Below are positions 17,985-26,722 of a stretch of DNA of 64,000 bases, piece by piece. The notes under the pieces were generated by a model. The model saw only the letters and a list, made by a program, of their open reading frames with translations. It was not told where the DNA came from and searched no databases. This stretch comes from Chersky-840 sp963764205. Lineage in GTDB: Bacteria > Actinomycetota > Acidimicrobiia > Acidimicrobiales > UBA8190. How positions within the stretch are numbered: position 1 is the first letter of the stretch; the number at the start of each line of letters is the position of its first letter. Where the stretch lies: assembly GCA_963764205.1 (NCBI GenBank), contig CAVXRN010000004.1:186001-250000 (forward strand), read 5' to 3'. A program made the position numbers and the translations under genes.

Positions 17985-19238
17985 TCACGTGACCCGAGCC
18001 GAGACGATGCCGACGTCGCGCAGCACGTTCTCGGCGGTTGGGCCCGAGCGGCGGCGCTGGGCCATGCGCGCCAATTCACGCTCGACGAGGGTCCGGTCGA
18101 GATCGAGGAACGTGAGTGCCTCGAGCCCGTCCGATCCCGCCAGCTGGAAGAGATCGATCAATGAGCTCTTGGTGATGGGACGACCTCCCAGCCCGGCGAT
18201 CACCGAATGGGTCCGCAGCGGGAGCCCTGCCGTCGCCATCGACACGTCGGTGGCGACGATGCCCCCGGCACCGGGCGCGAGCGCCTTCTCGACGACCACC
18301 ACCCGCCGGGCCCCGTCCAGCGCGCTCCGTACGGCCGCGGCCGGGAAGGGCCGGAACGACCCGATCCCGACCACCCCGATGCGCGTCCCGCGCTCGCGCA
18401 GGGCGTCGACGGCGTCCTTGATGGTCCCGAGCACCGACCCCAGCGCCACGACGATCGTCTCGGCGTCCTCGCTCCGGTACGAGCTCACCAGACCGCCGGC
18501 GCGTCGCCCGAAGGTTCCTCCGAACTCCGCCGCGATCTCCGGGATGAGGTCGAGCGCCTGAAGCTGCTTGACGTGCGCCAGGTACCGGACCTCCTCGAAC
18601 GCTTCGGGACCCACCATGGCCCCGATGGACACGGGCTCGTGCGGGTCGAGGACCTGCCTGGGCTCGTAGGGGGGCACGAACGCGTCGACCTGCTCCTGGG
18701 TGGGGATCTCGACCGCCTCGAAGGCGTGGGTCAGGATGAACCCGTCCATGCACACCATCACCGGCATCGACAGCTCCTCGGCCAGGCGGAAGGCCTGGAC
18801 GTGGAGGTCGACCGCTTCCTGATTCGTCTCGGCGAACAGCTGGATCCACCCCGCGTCGCGCACCGCCATGGCGTCGCTGTGGTCGTTCCAGATGTTGATG
18901 GGCGCGCCGATGGCACGGTTCGCCAGCGTCATCACGATGGGCAGACCCAGCCCCGAGGCGTTGTACACGGCCTCGATCATGAAGAGCAGGCCTTGACTGG
19001 CCGTGGCCGTGTACGCCCGGGCGCCGGTGGCCGAAGCTCCGATACACACCGACATCGCCGCGAACTCCGACTCGACGTTGATGAACTCGCAGTTCGTGAG
19101 CTCACCCGACTTCACGAGCGCCCCGATCCCCTCGATGATGTGCGTCTGCGGGGAGATCGGGTACGCGCAGACGACCTCGGGCCGGCACAGGGCGACGGCT
19201 TCGGCCACGGCACGCGAGCCCTCAACCTGGCGGAGCAT
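17985..19238 (-). CDS. porA: pyruvate:ferredoxin oxidoreductase alpha subunit
   Basis: About 417 residues beginning MLRQVEGSRAVAEAVALCRP, followed by AYPISPQTHIIE, the pyruvate-binding edge of the family. ESEFAAMSVCIGASATGARAYTATASQG is the pyrimidine-binding segment for thiamine diphosphate. NRAIGAPINIWNDHSDAMAVRD and a C-terminal transketolase-like swivel domain (TIVVALGSVLGTIKDAVDAL) follow. The chosen ATG at 19238 overlaps the gamma-subunit gene by 17 bp. Longer starts only add low-complexity sequence in the gamma reading frame. Confidence 0.93.
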   Translation of the reverse strand: MLRQVEGSRAVAEAVALCRPEVVCAYPISPQTHIIEGIGALVKSGELTNCEFINVESEFAAMSVCIGASATGARAYTATASQGLLFMIEAVYNASGLGLPIVMTLANRAIGAPINIWNDHSDAMAVRDAGWIQLFAETNQEAVDLHVQAFRLAEELSMPVMVCMDGFILTHAFEAVEIPTQEQVDAFVPPYEPRQVLDPHEPVSIGAMVGPEAFEEVRYLAHVKQLQALDLIPEIAAEFGGTFGRRAGGLVSSYRSEDAETIVVALGSVLGTIKDAVDALRERGTRIGVVGIGSFRPFPAAAVRSALDGARRVVVVEKALAPGAGGIVATDVSMATAGLPLRTHSVIAGLGGRPITKSSLIDLFQLAGSDGLEALTFLDLDRTLVERELARMAQRRRSGPTAENVLRDVGIVSARVT

Positions 19239-19812
19239 CGGCGAGCACCCCCTTCCCTGCCTCCACGATGCGATACGCCTCGCGGGCTGCGGCGGCGTTG
19301 CCCGAGGCAACCTTCTCGCTGAACCGCGCCGCGATGGCGCGGACGACCGCATCGATCGAGACCATGCCGGTGAGCGCGGCGAAGCCGCCCAGCAGCACGG
19401 CGTTGGGAACGGGGCGCCCGGTGTGCTCGAGTGCCAGCTCGGTGGCGGGCACGGTCAGCAGTCGAGCGTGACCATGGGAAGCGACGAGGTCCGCGAGACC
19501 GAGGTCATCGAGGCTCCGCGACGAGTTGACGAGGAGGTACCCGCCGGGACGCAGTCCACTGAACAGATCGACCTGATGCACCAACGTGGCGTCCTGCACG
19601 ATGAGTGCGTCGGGCGCGACGATGGGCTCTCGGGTGCGGATGCGCTGCGCGTCAATGCGACAGAACGCCATCACCGGGGCGCCGGTGCGCTCGGACCCGA
19701 AGCTCGGGAACGCCTGGGCGTAGTGCCCGTCGCCGAAGGCCGCGACCGAGAGGAGCTCGGCCGCGGTGACCACCCCTTGACCGCCCCGACCGTGGATCCT
19801 GACTTGGAACAC
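19222..19812 (-). CDS. porG: pyruvate:ferredoxin oxidoreductase gamma subunit
   Basis: 196 residues from a GTG start giving MFQVRIHGRGGQGVVTAAELL, the hallmark opening of POR gamma domains. FGSERTGAPVMAFCRID and NSSRSLDDLGL follow, with GGFAALTGMVSIDAVVRAI near the end. It is the promoter-proximal gene of the gamma-alpha-beta-flavoprotein operon and starts 22 bp after the GAPDH stop, so GAPDH may be the true first gene. The gamma subunit contacts CoA. Confidence 0.92.
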   Translation of the reverse strand: MFQVRIHGRGGQGVVTAAELLSVAAFGDGHYAQAFPSFGSERTGAPVMAFCRIDAQRIRTREPIVAPDALIVQDATLVHQVDLFSGLRPGGYLLVNSSRSLDDLGLADLVASHGHARLLTVPATELALEHTGRPVPNAVLLGGFAALTGMVSIDAVVRAIAARFSEKVASGNAAAAREAYRIVEAGKGVLADAPPG

Positions 19813-19834
19813 CCGATGTCCGCCGCGTTGCGAT

Positions 19835-20848
19835 CTAGGGTCGGGAGGCCGAGCCCACCAGGGCCGACAACTCGGCCAACCGGTTGGCATAGCCCCATTC
19901 GTTGTCGTACCAGCCGATCACCTTGGCCATGCGGCCCTGCGCCATGGTCAGCTCGGCGTCGAAGACGCACGAGGCCGGCGAACCCACGATGTCGCTCGAC
20001 ACGAGGGGCTCCTCGCTGTAGTCGAGCTTTCCGACGAGGGACCCGGTCGCGGCCCGCTCGCGGTAGGCGTCCCGAATGTCGTCCGCTGTGGCGGGCGATC
20101 GAAGGTTGACCACGAGGTCGGTGACCGACCCGTCAGGAACCGGGACCCGCAAGGCGAAACCGTCCAGCCGACCGTCCACCGAAGGCATCACGAGTCCCGT
20201 GGCCCGGGCCGCCCCGGTCGTGGTGGGCACGATGTTGATCGCCGCCGCTCGAGCTCGACGCGGGTCCTTGTGGACCGAGTCCACCAGGTGCTGGTCTCCG
20301 GTGTAGGCGTGGACCGTCGTCATGAAGCCCTCCTCGATGCCGAAGGCGTCGTCGAGCACCTTGGCCAGCACGGCCAGACAGTTCGTCGTGCACGAAGCAT
20401 TCGAGACGACGACGTGTCGGGCCGGGTCGAACTGCTCGTCGTTGACACCCATGACGAAGGTGGCGTCCGCGCCTTTGGACGGTGCCGACACCACCACCCG
20501 GGGGGCACCGGCATCGAGATGCCCGGCGGCGCGGTCACGGGCCGTGAACTTGCCCGTCGCCTCCACCACGACGTCCACCCCGAGCTCGCCCCACGGCAGC
20601 GCCTTGACCTCGGCTTCCGCCAGCAGGCGGACCCGCTGGTCCCCGACCACCATGACGTCGTCATCGAGCGCTACCGCAACCTCGAGCCGCCCGAAGACCG
20701 AGTCGCGAGCCAAGAGGCGGGCGAGTGCCGCCGGAGGGCCGAGGTCGTTGACCGCCACGACCTCGAGTCCGAGCTCTGGCCTCCGGGCGGCGCGCAGCAG
20801 CGCACGACCGGTCCGACCGAATCCGTTGATCCCCACCCGTACCGACAT
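19835..20848 (-). CDS. gap: glyceraldehyde-3-phosphate dehydrogenase
   Basis: 337 residues from MSVRVGINGFGRTGRALLR, the NAD-binding start. The catalytic cysteine sits in SNASCTTNCLA, followed by the base histidine in TTVHAYTGDQ, the phosphate-binding INIVPTTTGAARATGLVMP, and WYDNEWGYANRL near the C-terminus. It oxidises glyceraldehyde-3-phosphate to 1,3-bisphosphoglycerate. Family length is normal. The gene reads straight into the POR operon on the same strand; PGK, the next enzyme, is on the opposite strand about 600 bp away. Confidence 0.97.
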   Translation of the reverse strand: MSVRVGINGFGRTGRALLRAARRPELGLEVVAVNDLGPPAALARLLARDSVFGRLEVAVALDDDVMVVGDQRVRLLAEAEVKALPWGELGVDVVVEATGKFTARDRAAGHLDAGAPRVVVSAPSKGADATFVMGVNDEQFDPARHVVVSNASCTTNCLAVLAKVLDDAFGIEEGFMTTVHAYTGDQHLVDSVHKDPRRARAAAINIVPTTTGAARATGLVMPSVDGRLDGFALRVPVPDGSVTDLVVNLRSPATADDIRDAYRERAATGSLVGKLDYSEEPLVSSDIVGSPASCVFDAELTMAQGRMAKVIGWYDNEWGYANRLAELSALVGSASRP

Positions 20849-21126
20849 CTGTCCTCCTCGTCGTGGCACTGCCCCAGCTCCTCGACGTCTGGTCATCGAG
20901 CCAGCAAGCCCAACGTCGCGCCGGATCTCCCCTACCGCCAGGGAACAAGGTCCCGTTTCCGGAGGGTCGCTCCACCTCGGACCGGGGCAGTTGCCCCATC
21001 CGGGTGGACGGCAAGTGCGAACAAGGCCCCTCATTCGTGGGCTCCGCTCCCTCGGGACCTTTGCCTCTGGGACCCTGCAACGGCCTGGTCCAGGATGATC
21101 CCAGGTGATCGAGCGAGGAGCGTCCG

Positions 21127-21276
21127 ATGAAGGCAGCGGTGGTGCACGAGTTCGGGACGCCGCTCACGATCGAAGAGATCGATACGCCGGTTCCGGGGTC
21201 CGGTCAGGTCAACGACGCCATCACGCAGGTCGAGAAGGGTGAGGTCGGGGCCCGCCTGGTATTCGACCTCCGGTGA
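21127..21276 (+). pseudogene. internally deleted zinc alcohol dehydrogenase (first and last ends joined)
   Basis: The 49-residue frame begins MKAAVVHEFGTPLTIEEI and DTPVPGSGQV, the first 28 residues of AdhP-like zinc alcohol dehydrogenases. It passes directly into NDAITQVEKGEVGARLVFDLR, the usual last 22 residues of the same family, then stops. About 290 residues from the middle, including all zinc ligands and the NAD fold, are missing, and the two ends are joined in frame. The product cannot be an enzyme. Confidence 0.7.
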
Positions 21277-21436
21277 TCTTCCACCCGGAGATCCACCGTG
21301 ACCCCGGCTGTTTCATGAGCCGCACGTGTCGAGTGATCGGATACGAGAGTCCGACCTTCGCGTCTCTTCGCACCGCCGCCACTCCGAGCATCCTGATGCC
21401 ATTGTCTGGTCCATCTGGCCATGAACGCAGTCTGAG

Positions 21437-22636
21437 ATGACGAATCCAGCCACCGGAACCCACGAGTTCCCTGGGCAGAAGACCTCCGGGCTTCCGATAC
21501 TCGAAGATCTCCCACCGGTCGCCGGTCGCCGCGTCCTTGTTCGAGCCGACCTCAATGCTCCACTTCGGCCCAGCAAAGACGGAGGATTGGAAGTCGCTGA
21601 CGACTTCCGACTCCGCGCATCGCTTCCGACCCTCGCCTGGTTGCAGGCGAACGGGGCGGAGGTAGTGGTGTGCAGCCACCTGGGCCGTCCGAAGGGCAGG
21701 ATCGACCACCGCTATGACATGGCCCCGATCCGAAAAGCAATGGCCGAACTTGCACCCGGGGCCTCGGTCATGGAGAACCTGCGATTCGACCCCGGGGAGG
21801 AAGCAAACGACCCCGCGTTCGCGCACCGGCTCGTCGATGGATTCGACTGCTTCGTGAACGATGCATTCGGCGCTTGCCACCGAAGGCACACGTCGATTGT
21901 CGGACCACCGGCGCTCCTGCCAAGCGCGGCAGGGCGACTTCTCATACGCGAGGTAGAGGCCCTCACCCGTCTTCTCGTCCATCCCGAGCACCCTTTCGTC
22001 GCCGCCGTGGGTGGCGCGAAGGTCGCGGACAAGCTCGGGGTGTTGAATTCGATCGCTCAGCGCGCCGACCACGTGCTTCTCGGTGGCGCCATGTGCTTCA
22101 CCTTTCTTCGTGCACTCGGAAATGAAGTCGGTGCGTCCCACGTCGAGACCGAACTCATCGACAAGGCCAAAGGCCTTTTGGATCGTTACCCCCATATTGA
22201 GGTTCCGCGCGACATCGTGGCGCTCTCTCCCGACGGCGATCTCGGCGTCGGCCGGCCTGCGACAGGCGAGGTCGAGCAGTTCACCGGCGATGTCCCGGTC
22301 GGATGGCAAGGTGTGGACATCGGTTTCGCGACACGGGCGGACTTCGCCAAGATCATCGCCGAGGCGGGGACGGTGCTCTGGAATGGCCCGATGGGCGTCT
22401 TCGAGGACCCTCGCTTCGCCGAAGGAACTCGAGCCATCGCCGAGGCGGTTGCCTCCTGTCCCGGATTCTCCGTGGTGGGTGGAGGGGAGACGACGGCTTC
22501 GCTGCAGCAGTTCGGACTCGAGAGCCACATTGACCACATCTCGAGCGGCGGTGGCGCGACCCTCGAGTTCCTCGAACATGGTGATCTCCCCGGCCTGGCC
22601 GCCCTGCGCTCGAGCAATGCCGTGCGACAGGGATGA
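21437..22636 (+). CDS. pgk: phosphoglycerate kinase
   Basis: 399 residues with VLVRADLNAP (substrate loop, usually RVDFNVP), VVCSHLGRPKG, SVMENLRF, FVNDAFGACHR, AAVGGAKVADKLGVL and the nucleotide-site motifs LWNGPMGVFEDPRF and VVGGGETTAS. It transfers the phosphate of 1,3-bisphosphoglycerate to ADP. The N-terminus is about 15 residues longer than many homologues. The stop overlaps an ATG of the ABC ATPase frame by 4 bp, so the transporter may be co-transcribed. It is on the opposite strand from the neighbouring GAPDH gene. Confidence 0.95.
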   Translation: MTNPATGTHEFPGQKTSGLPILEDLPPVAGRRVLVRADLNAPLRPSKDGGLEVADDFRLRASLPTLAWLQANGAEVVVCSHLGRPKGRIDHRYDMAPIRKAMAELAPGASVMENLRFDPGEEANDPAFAHRLVDGFDCFVNDAFGACHRRHTSIVGPPALLPSAAGRLLIREVEALTRLLVHPEHPFVAAVGGAKVADKLGVLNSIAQRADHVLLGGAMCFTFLRALGNEVGASHVETELIDKAKGLLDRYPHIEVPRDIVALSPDGDLGVGRPATGEVEQFTGDVPVGWQGVDIGFATRADFAKIIAEAGTVLWNGPMGVFEDPRFAEGTRAIAEAVASCPGFSVVGGGETTASLQQFGLESHIDHISSGGGATLEFLEHGDLPGLAALRSSNAVRQG

Positions 22637-22731
22637 ATCGTGCGCACCGCTGCGCGATGAAGGGATCAGCTACCCGCTGCGATCACAAGAGTGTCAACAG
22701 CCAAGGATCGGTCCCAGCCTCAACTGATCAC

Positions 22732-23718
22732 GTGACTGCAACCATCGAGGTCGAAGGGGTCACGAAGCGGTTCGGTACCACGGTGGCTCTCGACGACGTA
22801 TCGCTGACGGTGTCCGCAGGGAAGGTGCTGGCACTCCTCGGCCCGAACGGGGCTGGCAAGACCACCCTGGTGCGAGTGCTCACGACCCTCCTGCCTCCCG
22901 ATAGCGGTCGCGCCAGCGTCGGCGGCTTCGACGTGCGGAACGACGCCAAGACGATTCGGTCAATGATCGGACTCGCCGGCCAATACGCGACGGTCGATGA
23001 ACTGCTCACCGGGCGCGAGAATCTCGAACTCGTCGGGCTCCTCTATCACTTGGACAAAATGGAATATCGCCGTCGCTCGCAAGGGGCATTGGAGCGCATG
23101 GCGCTCACCGCTGCTGGAGACAAGCCGGTCAAGACCTACTCGGGCGGGATGCGGCGTCGACTCGATCTGGCAGCAAGCCTGATTGGTCGCCCTCCGATCC
23201 TCTTTCTGGACGAACCCACCACGGGGCTGGATCCGCGCACGAGAAATGACCTGTGGGCGCTCATCGATGAGCTGGTGGCTGAGGGAACGACCGTCTTACT
23301 CACGACCCAGTACATGGACGAAGCTGAGCGCCTCGCGCACGGGATCGTCGTGATCGACGACGGGCGGGTCGTGGCCCAAGGGACAGCCGACGAGCTGAAG
23401 GATCGACTAGGGGGCAACGTCCTGCAAGTCCGAGTCACGAACCGAAGAGACCTCGAACGGGCTTCCTCCCTCGTTGCCACCTTAGGAAGCGGACCGCCGC
23501 GGCTCGACTCAGACCTGAACCAGGTCAGCCTTCCGATCAAAGGCGGAGCTCAGGTGCTGATTGCCGCCGGACGGGCAATCGACGACAACGGAATCGCACT
23601 GGAGGACCTGGGTATCAGACGACCGTCACTCGATGACGTGTTCCTCGCACTCACCGGCCACACGGCTGAGCCCGCTGTCGAAGACAGTGTGTCACTCCTG
23701 CGGGGTGACGATGACTGA
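22732..23718 (+). CDS. ABC exporter ATP-binding protein (DrrA-like)
   Basis: Walker A GPNGAGKTT, Q-loop in GLAGQYATVDELLTG, signature YSGGMRRRLDLA, Walker B ILFLDEPTTGLDP and the H-loop region replaced by TTQYMDEAERLA are all present. The C-terminal 80 residues carry the extra domain of the daunorubicin-resistance (DrrA) group, ending RRPSLDDVFLALTGH. GTG at 22732 (MTATIEVEGV) gives the normal N-terminus. ATG at 22633 would add 33 residues but sits in a 4-bp overlap with pgk and cannot be excluded. It overlaps the permease gene by 8 bp. Confidence 0.9.
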   Translation: MTATIEVEGVTKRFGTTVALDDVSLTVSAGKVLALLGPNGAGKTTLVRVLTTLLPPDSGRASVGGFDVRNDAKTIRSMIGLAGQYATVDELLTGRENLELVGLLYHLDKMEYRRRSQGALERMALTAAGDKPVKTYSGGMRRRLDLAASLIGRPPILFLDEPTTGLDPRTRNDLWALIDELVAEGTTVLLTTQYMDEAERLAHGIVVIDDGRVVAQGTADELKDRLGGNVLQVRVTNRRDLERASSLVATLGSGPPRLDSDLNQVSLPIKGGAQVLIAAGRAIDDNGIALEDLGIRRPSLDDVFLALTGHTAEPAVEDSVSLLRGDDD

Positions 23719-24523
23719 CGTTGTCGTCACGCGCCAGTCAGTCAGCGTTACGCCTCTCACTCTCGGACTCGCCTTCCGCGACATCAGAGGGATGACCCGG
23801 CGCAATCTCCTTCGTATCATTCGCACGCCTCAACTCCTGTTCATGACGATCCTCCAGCCAACGATCATTCTCTTGCTGTTCCGGTACGTCCTCGGTGGTG
23901 CCATTCACGTTCCCGGGGTCGACTATGTCGACTACGTGGTCCCGGGGATCTTTCTCGAGGCTGTCTTGATAGGAGGAATGACGACGGCCCTGGCCCTGGC
24001 CACCGATCTCCAGGCGGGGATGATCGACCGGTTCCGCAGTCTGCCCATGGCGCGTTCAGCGTTTCTTGCCGGTCGAACTCTCGCTGACTTATGCCGAGCG
24101 GTGCTAGCCCTTGCATTCATCATCGTTCTCGGACTACTCGTCGGTTTTCGGTTCCACAACAGCGTTGGGGCTTGCTTTGGAGGCGTTGCGCTCATTATCG
24201 GATTCGGCTACTCCTTCACGTGGGTCTATGCGGCCATCGCGTTAGCAGTGAAGGACCCCCAGACCGCCCAGATGACGTCCATCCTGCCGATGTTCATACT
24301 CTTCTTCGCGAGCTCCGCCTTGGTGCCCGTAGCGACCATGCCGGGCTGGCTGCGGCCCTTCGCCGAGAACCAGCCCGCTTCGGTGTCGATCAACTCGGTG
24401 CGGGCACTCTTCGAAGGCGGGCCCGTGTACCACGATCTGTGGCAAGCGGTGGCCTGGTGTCTGGGTATCTTCGTGGTCTTCTTCTTCATCTCGCTGAACC
24501 TCTATCGCAAGGCGGAGGCGTAG
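23711..24523 (+). CDS. ABC-2 type exporter permease (DrrB-like)
   Basis: 270 residues with six membrane helices in the ABC-2 layout. After an N-terminal amphipathic segment come LLFMTILQPTIILLLF, then the pair of helices around IFLEAVLIGGMTTALALA, the cytoplasmic motif DRFRSLPMARSAFLAGRTLAD, and FILFFASSALVPVATMPGWLRPFAENQP before the last helix. This fits DrrB partners of DrrA ATPases, exporting lipids or hydrophobic drugs. The substrate is not readable. Confidence 0.9.
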   Translation: MTDVVVTRQSVSVTPLTLGLAFRDIRGMTRRNLLRIIRTPQLLFMTILQPTIILLLFRYVLGGAIHVPGVDYVDYVVPGIFLEAVLIGGMTTALALATDLQAGMIDRFRSLPMARSAFLAGRTLADLCRAVLALAFIIVLGLLVGFRFHNSVGACFGGVALIIGFGYSFTWVYAAIALAVKDPQTAQMTSILPMFILFFASSALVPVATMPGWLRPFAENQPASVSINSVRALFEGGPVYHDLWQAVAWCLGIFVVFFFISLNLYRKAEA

Positions 24524-24993
24524 CTGGGCAGAGCGACACAGGCCGCCGAACGTATGTTCGTGCCCGTGCACTGGAGCGTTGAACTGGAGAACCTGCGGCG
24601 CTCGATCGCAATGGCCAACCCCGGTCACCGGCTCTGGACCGAGAGGTGCGGCTCCGAGCGCTCCGGGACGGTCTGCGCATACTCCTGGACCAGTCCTGAT
24701 TGACACCTGAGCTACCCGGGCACAGCGAATCCTCTTCGTGCGGTACGAGACCCTCGTCAAGACCTCCTCGGTGTCGGTCGGCCGCCGACCTCGACGACGG
24801 CGTCCACCGGGACCGGGAGCGACGTGCCTCGGTGGTCGCGCGGAAAATGGTGGACCCGATAGCCTGGGACCGACCTCCAGGGAGGGGCGATGCCGCGTTG
24901 CAGGGACGAGCAAGTGCAGTGGCCGGGTGAGGTCGTGTGGCGTGACCGGTCCTCGTCGTCGCACGGCGAGCACGGTCCGGGGCGGTCTCCCCG
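24524..24993. other. 470-bp gap without a convincing gene; contains a tRNA-like scrap
   Basis: The gap between the permease and csrA has only short frames. One of 49 residues (24554-24703) lacks a ribosome site and homology. At 24707-24722 the text CTGAGCTACCCGGGCA matches the tRNA-Thr 5' end (9824-9839) in 15 of 16 bases, but no anticodon or T arm follows, so it is at most a broken tRNA end. The csrA promoter and any leader RNA must lie here; no clear -35/-10 pair was found. Confidence 0.4.
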
Positions 24994-25320
24994 GTGTTAG
25001 TCCTCGGCCGTCGTGCTGGTGAAGCGGTCATGATCGGGCATGACATCAAGGTGACCGTCATGGTCATCGCGGGCGACAAGGTCCGAATCGGCATCGACGC
25101 CCCCCACGAGGTCGAGGTGCATCGCGAGGAGGTGTACCTCGAGATCCAAGAGGCCAACCGCCAAGCCGCGTCCACGGGTGCCGACGGGGTCACCCATCTC
25201 ACGTCGGTGCTGCGCGAGCCGGGGCCCTCGGTGCCCGACGGCGCCACGCGGCCGGCCGGCGTCGAGCCCGATGCGGCTCAGCCCTCGGACCGGGGTGTCA
25301 GCGGCTCAGCAGCGCGATAG
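24994..25320 (+). CDS. csrA: carbon storage / flagellin translation regulator CsrA
   Basis: The first 60 residues (MLVLGRRAGEAVMIGHDIKV, RIGIDAPHEVEVHREEVY) form the complete CsrA beta-strand core including the RNA-contacting Arg44-type region (HREEV). CsrA binds GGA motifs in leader RNAs, classically blocking translation of flagellin (hag) mRNA until FliW titrates it. The protein is unusually long (108 residues against 60-75), with a Pro/Ala/Asp-rich tail of unknown role. It starts with GTG. Its 3' end overlaps convergent fliW by 43 bp. Confidence 0.9.
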   Translation: MLVLGRRAGEAVMIGHDIKVTVMVIAGDKVRIGIDAPHEVEVHREEVYLEIQEANRQAASTGADGVTHLTSVLREPGPSVPDGATRPAGVEPDAAQPSDRGVSGSAAR

Positions 25321-25745
25321 TCCGCCTGGTACTGCACCACCTGCGCGGCCGACCGGGTGAGCCGGTTGACCACGACCGGGCCTAGCAGGTTCGCCGTCGG
25401 CGGCTCACCCAGGGTGACGATGGTCATCACGACGGCGTCGTCGGCCGTCTCGAGCCCCAAGCTGGCCACATGCTGCTCGTCGATCTCGATGGTGTAGTCG
25501 GGGAACATCGCCCCCGGCGGCACGAGGACGAAGCAGATCTGGGCATCGTTGACCGACCGCATGACGCAGAACGGGTCCAACTCGGGGGCGAGCCTCTCGA
25601 GTCGGAACTGGCGGGACGCCGGGAACCCGGGCAGCCCGCCGGCGAAGTCGATGAGGACACCGTCGGGAATATCCGTCTCGATGACCGTCGTCGACTCGTC
25701 GGTCTGCGCCTCGGCATCGTCGACCCGGCTTCGTGTGATCTGCAT
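25278..25745 (-). CDS. fliW: flagellar assembly factor FliW (CsrA antagonist)
   Basis: 155 residues. The family core is present: IDFAGGLPGFPASRQFRLE, FCVMRSVNDAQICFVLVPP, DAVVMTIVTLGEPPTANLLGPVVVNRLT and a tail with VVQYQADYRA. FliW binds CsrA or flagellin, coupling flagellin levels to its own translation. It is the last gene of the minus-strand group after flgL, 16 bp from it. CsrA and FliW face each other here instead of being in tandem. Confidence 0.92.
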   Translation of the reverse strand: MQITRSRVDDAEAQTDESTTVIETDIPDGVLIDFAGGLPGFPASRQFRLERLAPELDPFCVMRSVNDAQICFVLVPPGAMFPDYTIEIDEQHVASLGLETADDAVVMTIVTLGEPPTANLLGPVVVNRLTRSAAQVVQYQADYRAAEPLTPRSEG

Positions 25746-25761
25746 GCCCTCTACTCTCCCG

Positions 25762-26694
25762 TCATCCCAAGAACTGGACTAGCGATTCCTGCGACAGCTG
25801 CGCGGTCGCCCACAGCGCAGCCTGGAACGACTGCTGCGACTCCGTGAGCTGCGTGGTCACCTGCGCGACGTTGGTGCTGTCGATCCCGTTCATCTGTGTC
25901 TGCAGGACCTGCTGGGTGCTCGTCGCCTGCTGCGAGAACGCCTCCACCCGCTGATAGTTGGCGCCCAACGAAGCAGCTTGCGACGACACCTGGGCCGTGG
26001 CCTGGTTGAGGGCCTGGAGGTCGGTCGTCTCGACGTTGTTGAGCGACGCGGTGGTCCCGGTCTGCAGGTCCTGGGCGATCTGGGCCAGGATGCCGTTGCT
26101 GCCGAGGAGGCCCGAGTTCCCCGTGCCGAAGACCTGGTCACCGGTGACCCCGATCGCCACCTGGACGCCGGGCGCCACGGTGCGCGTCGGCGCCGATCCA
26201 CCGCCCACGAAGTTGCCGTTCTGGTCGTAGGCCTGGGCCACGTTGCCCGTGCCCGCGAAGATGGCCTGGCCCCCATAGTTGGTGTTGGCCAGGTTGATGA
26301 GCTCCTGACGCACCGACGTGACCTGGTCGGCGAGCGCCTGGAGCGCACCGGGTTGGTTGCTGAGGTTGGCGCCACTGACCGACTCCACCACCTGCTGGGC
26401 CTGTTGCAGGGCCGAGAGGACCTGGTTCACGGTCTGGGTGCCGAGCGAGAGGAAGCCCGCGGCGTTGTTGGCGTTCGACGCGTATTGCTGGGAGCGCGCC
26501 AGGTTCGCGTTCAGCTGGAGCAGGTCGGCCGCGCCGGCGGGGTTGTCCGACGGCTGGTTGATGGTGTCGCCGGTGGACAGCTGCTGTTCGTCGGTGGCCT
26601 GCTGCGCCTCGTTGGCGTTCAACGCCGAGATCATCTGGTCGGCCATGATCGTCGGGGTGTAGGTGATGGCGTTGGTCCCCATGACATCGGTCAC
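25762..26694 (-). CDS. flgL: flagellar hook-filament junction protein FlgL (HAP3)
   Basis: 310 residues with the flagellin-type N-terminal coiled region (QQATDEQQLSTGDTINQPSDNPAGAADLLQL) and a matching C-terminal helix (QMNGIDSTNVAQVTTQLTESQQSFQAAL). The middle holds LINLANTNYGGQAIFAGT, typical of FlgL. It forms the second junction ring between hook and filament. It lies 28 bp downstream of flgK in the same operon. Confidence 0.9.
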   Translation of the reverse strand: MTDVMGTNAITYTPTIMADQMISALNANEAQQATDEQQLSTGDTINQPSDNPAGAADLLQLNANLARSQQYASNANNAAGFLSLGTQTVNQVLSALQQAQQVVESVSGANLSNQPGALQALADQVTSVRQELINLANTNYGGQAIFAGTGNVAQAYDQNGNFVGGGSAPTRTVAPGVQVAIGVTGDQVFGTGNSGLLGSNGILAQIAQDLQTGTTASLNNVETTDLQALNQATAQVSSQAASLGANYQRVEAFSQQATSTQQVLQTQMNGIDSTNVAQVTTQLTESQQSFQAALWATAQLSQESLVQFLG

Positions 26695-26722
26695 GAGTCG
26701 CTCCTCAATTCGGCCGTCGTCG

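Noticed and set aside
24554..24703. 49-residue open frame starting ATG at 24554
   Set aside because: No ribosome site, no recognisable family, and its tail runs up to the tRNA-like scrap; not supported as a gene.
24707..24722. Possible second tRNA gene on the minus strand
   Set aside because: Only the acceptor/D-arm start matches tRNA-Thr; no anticodon or T arm follows.
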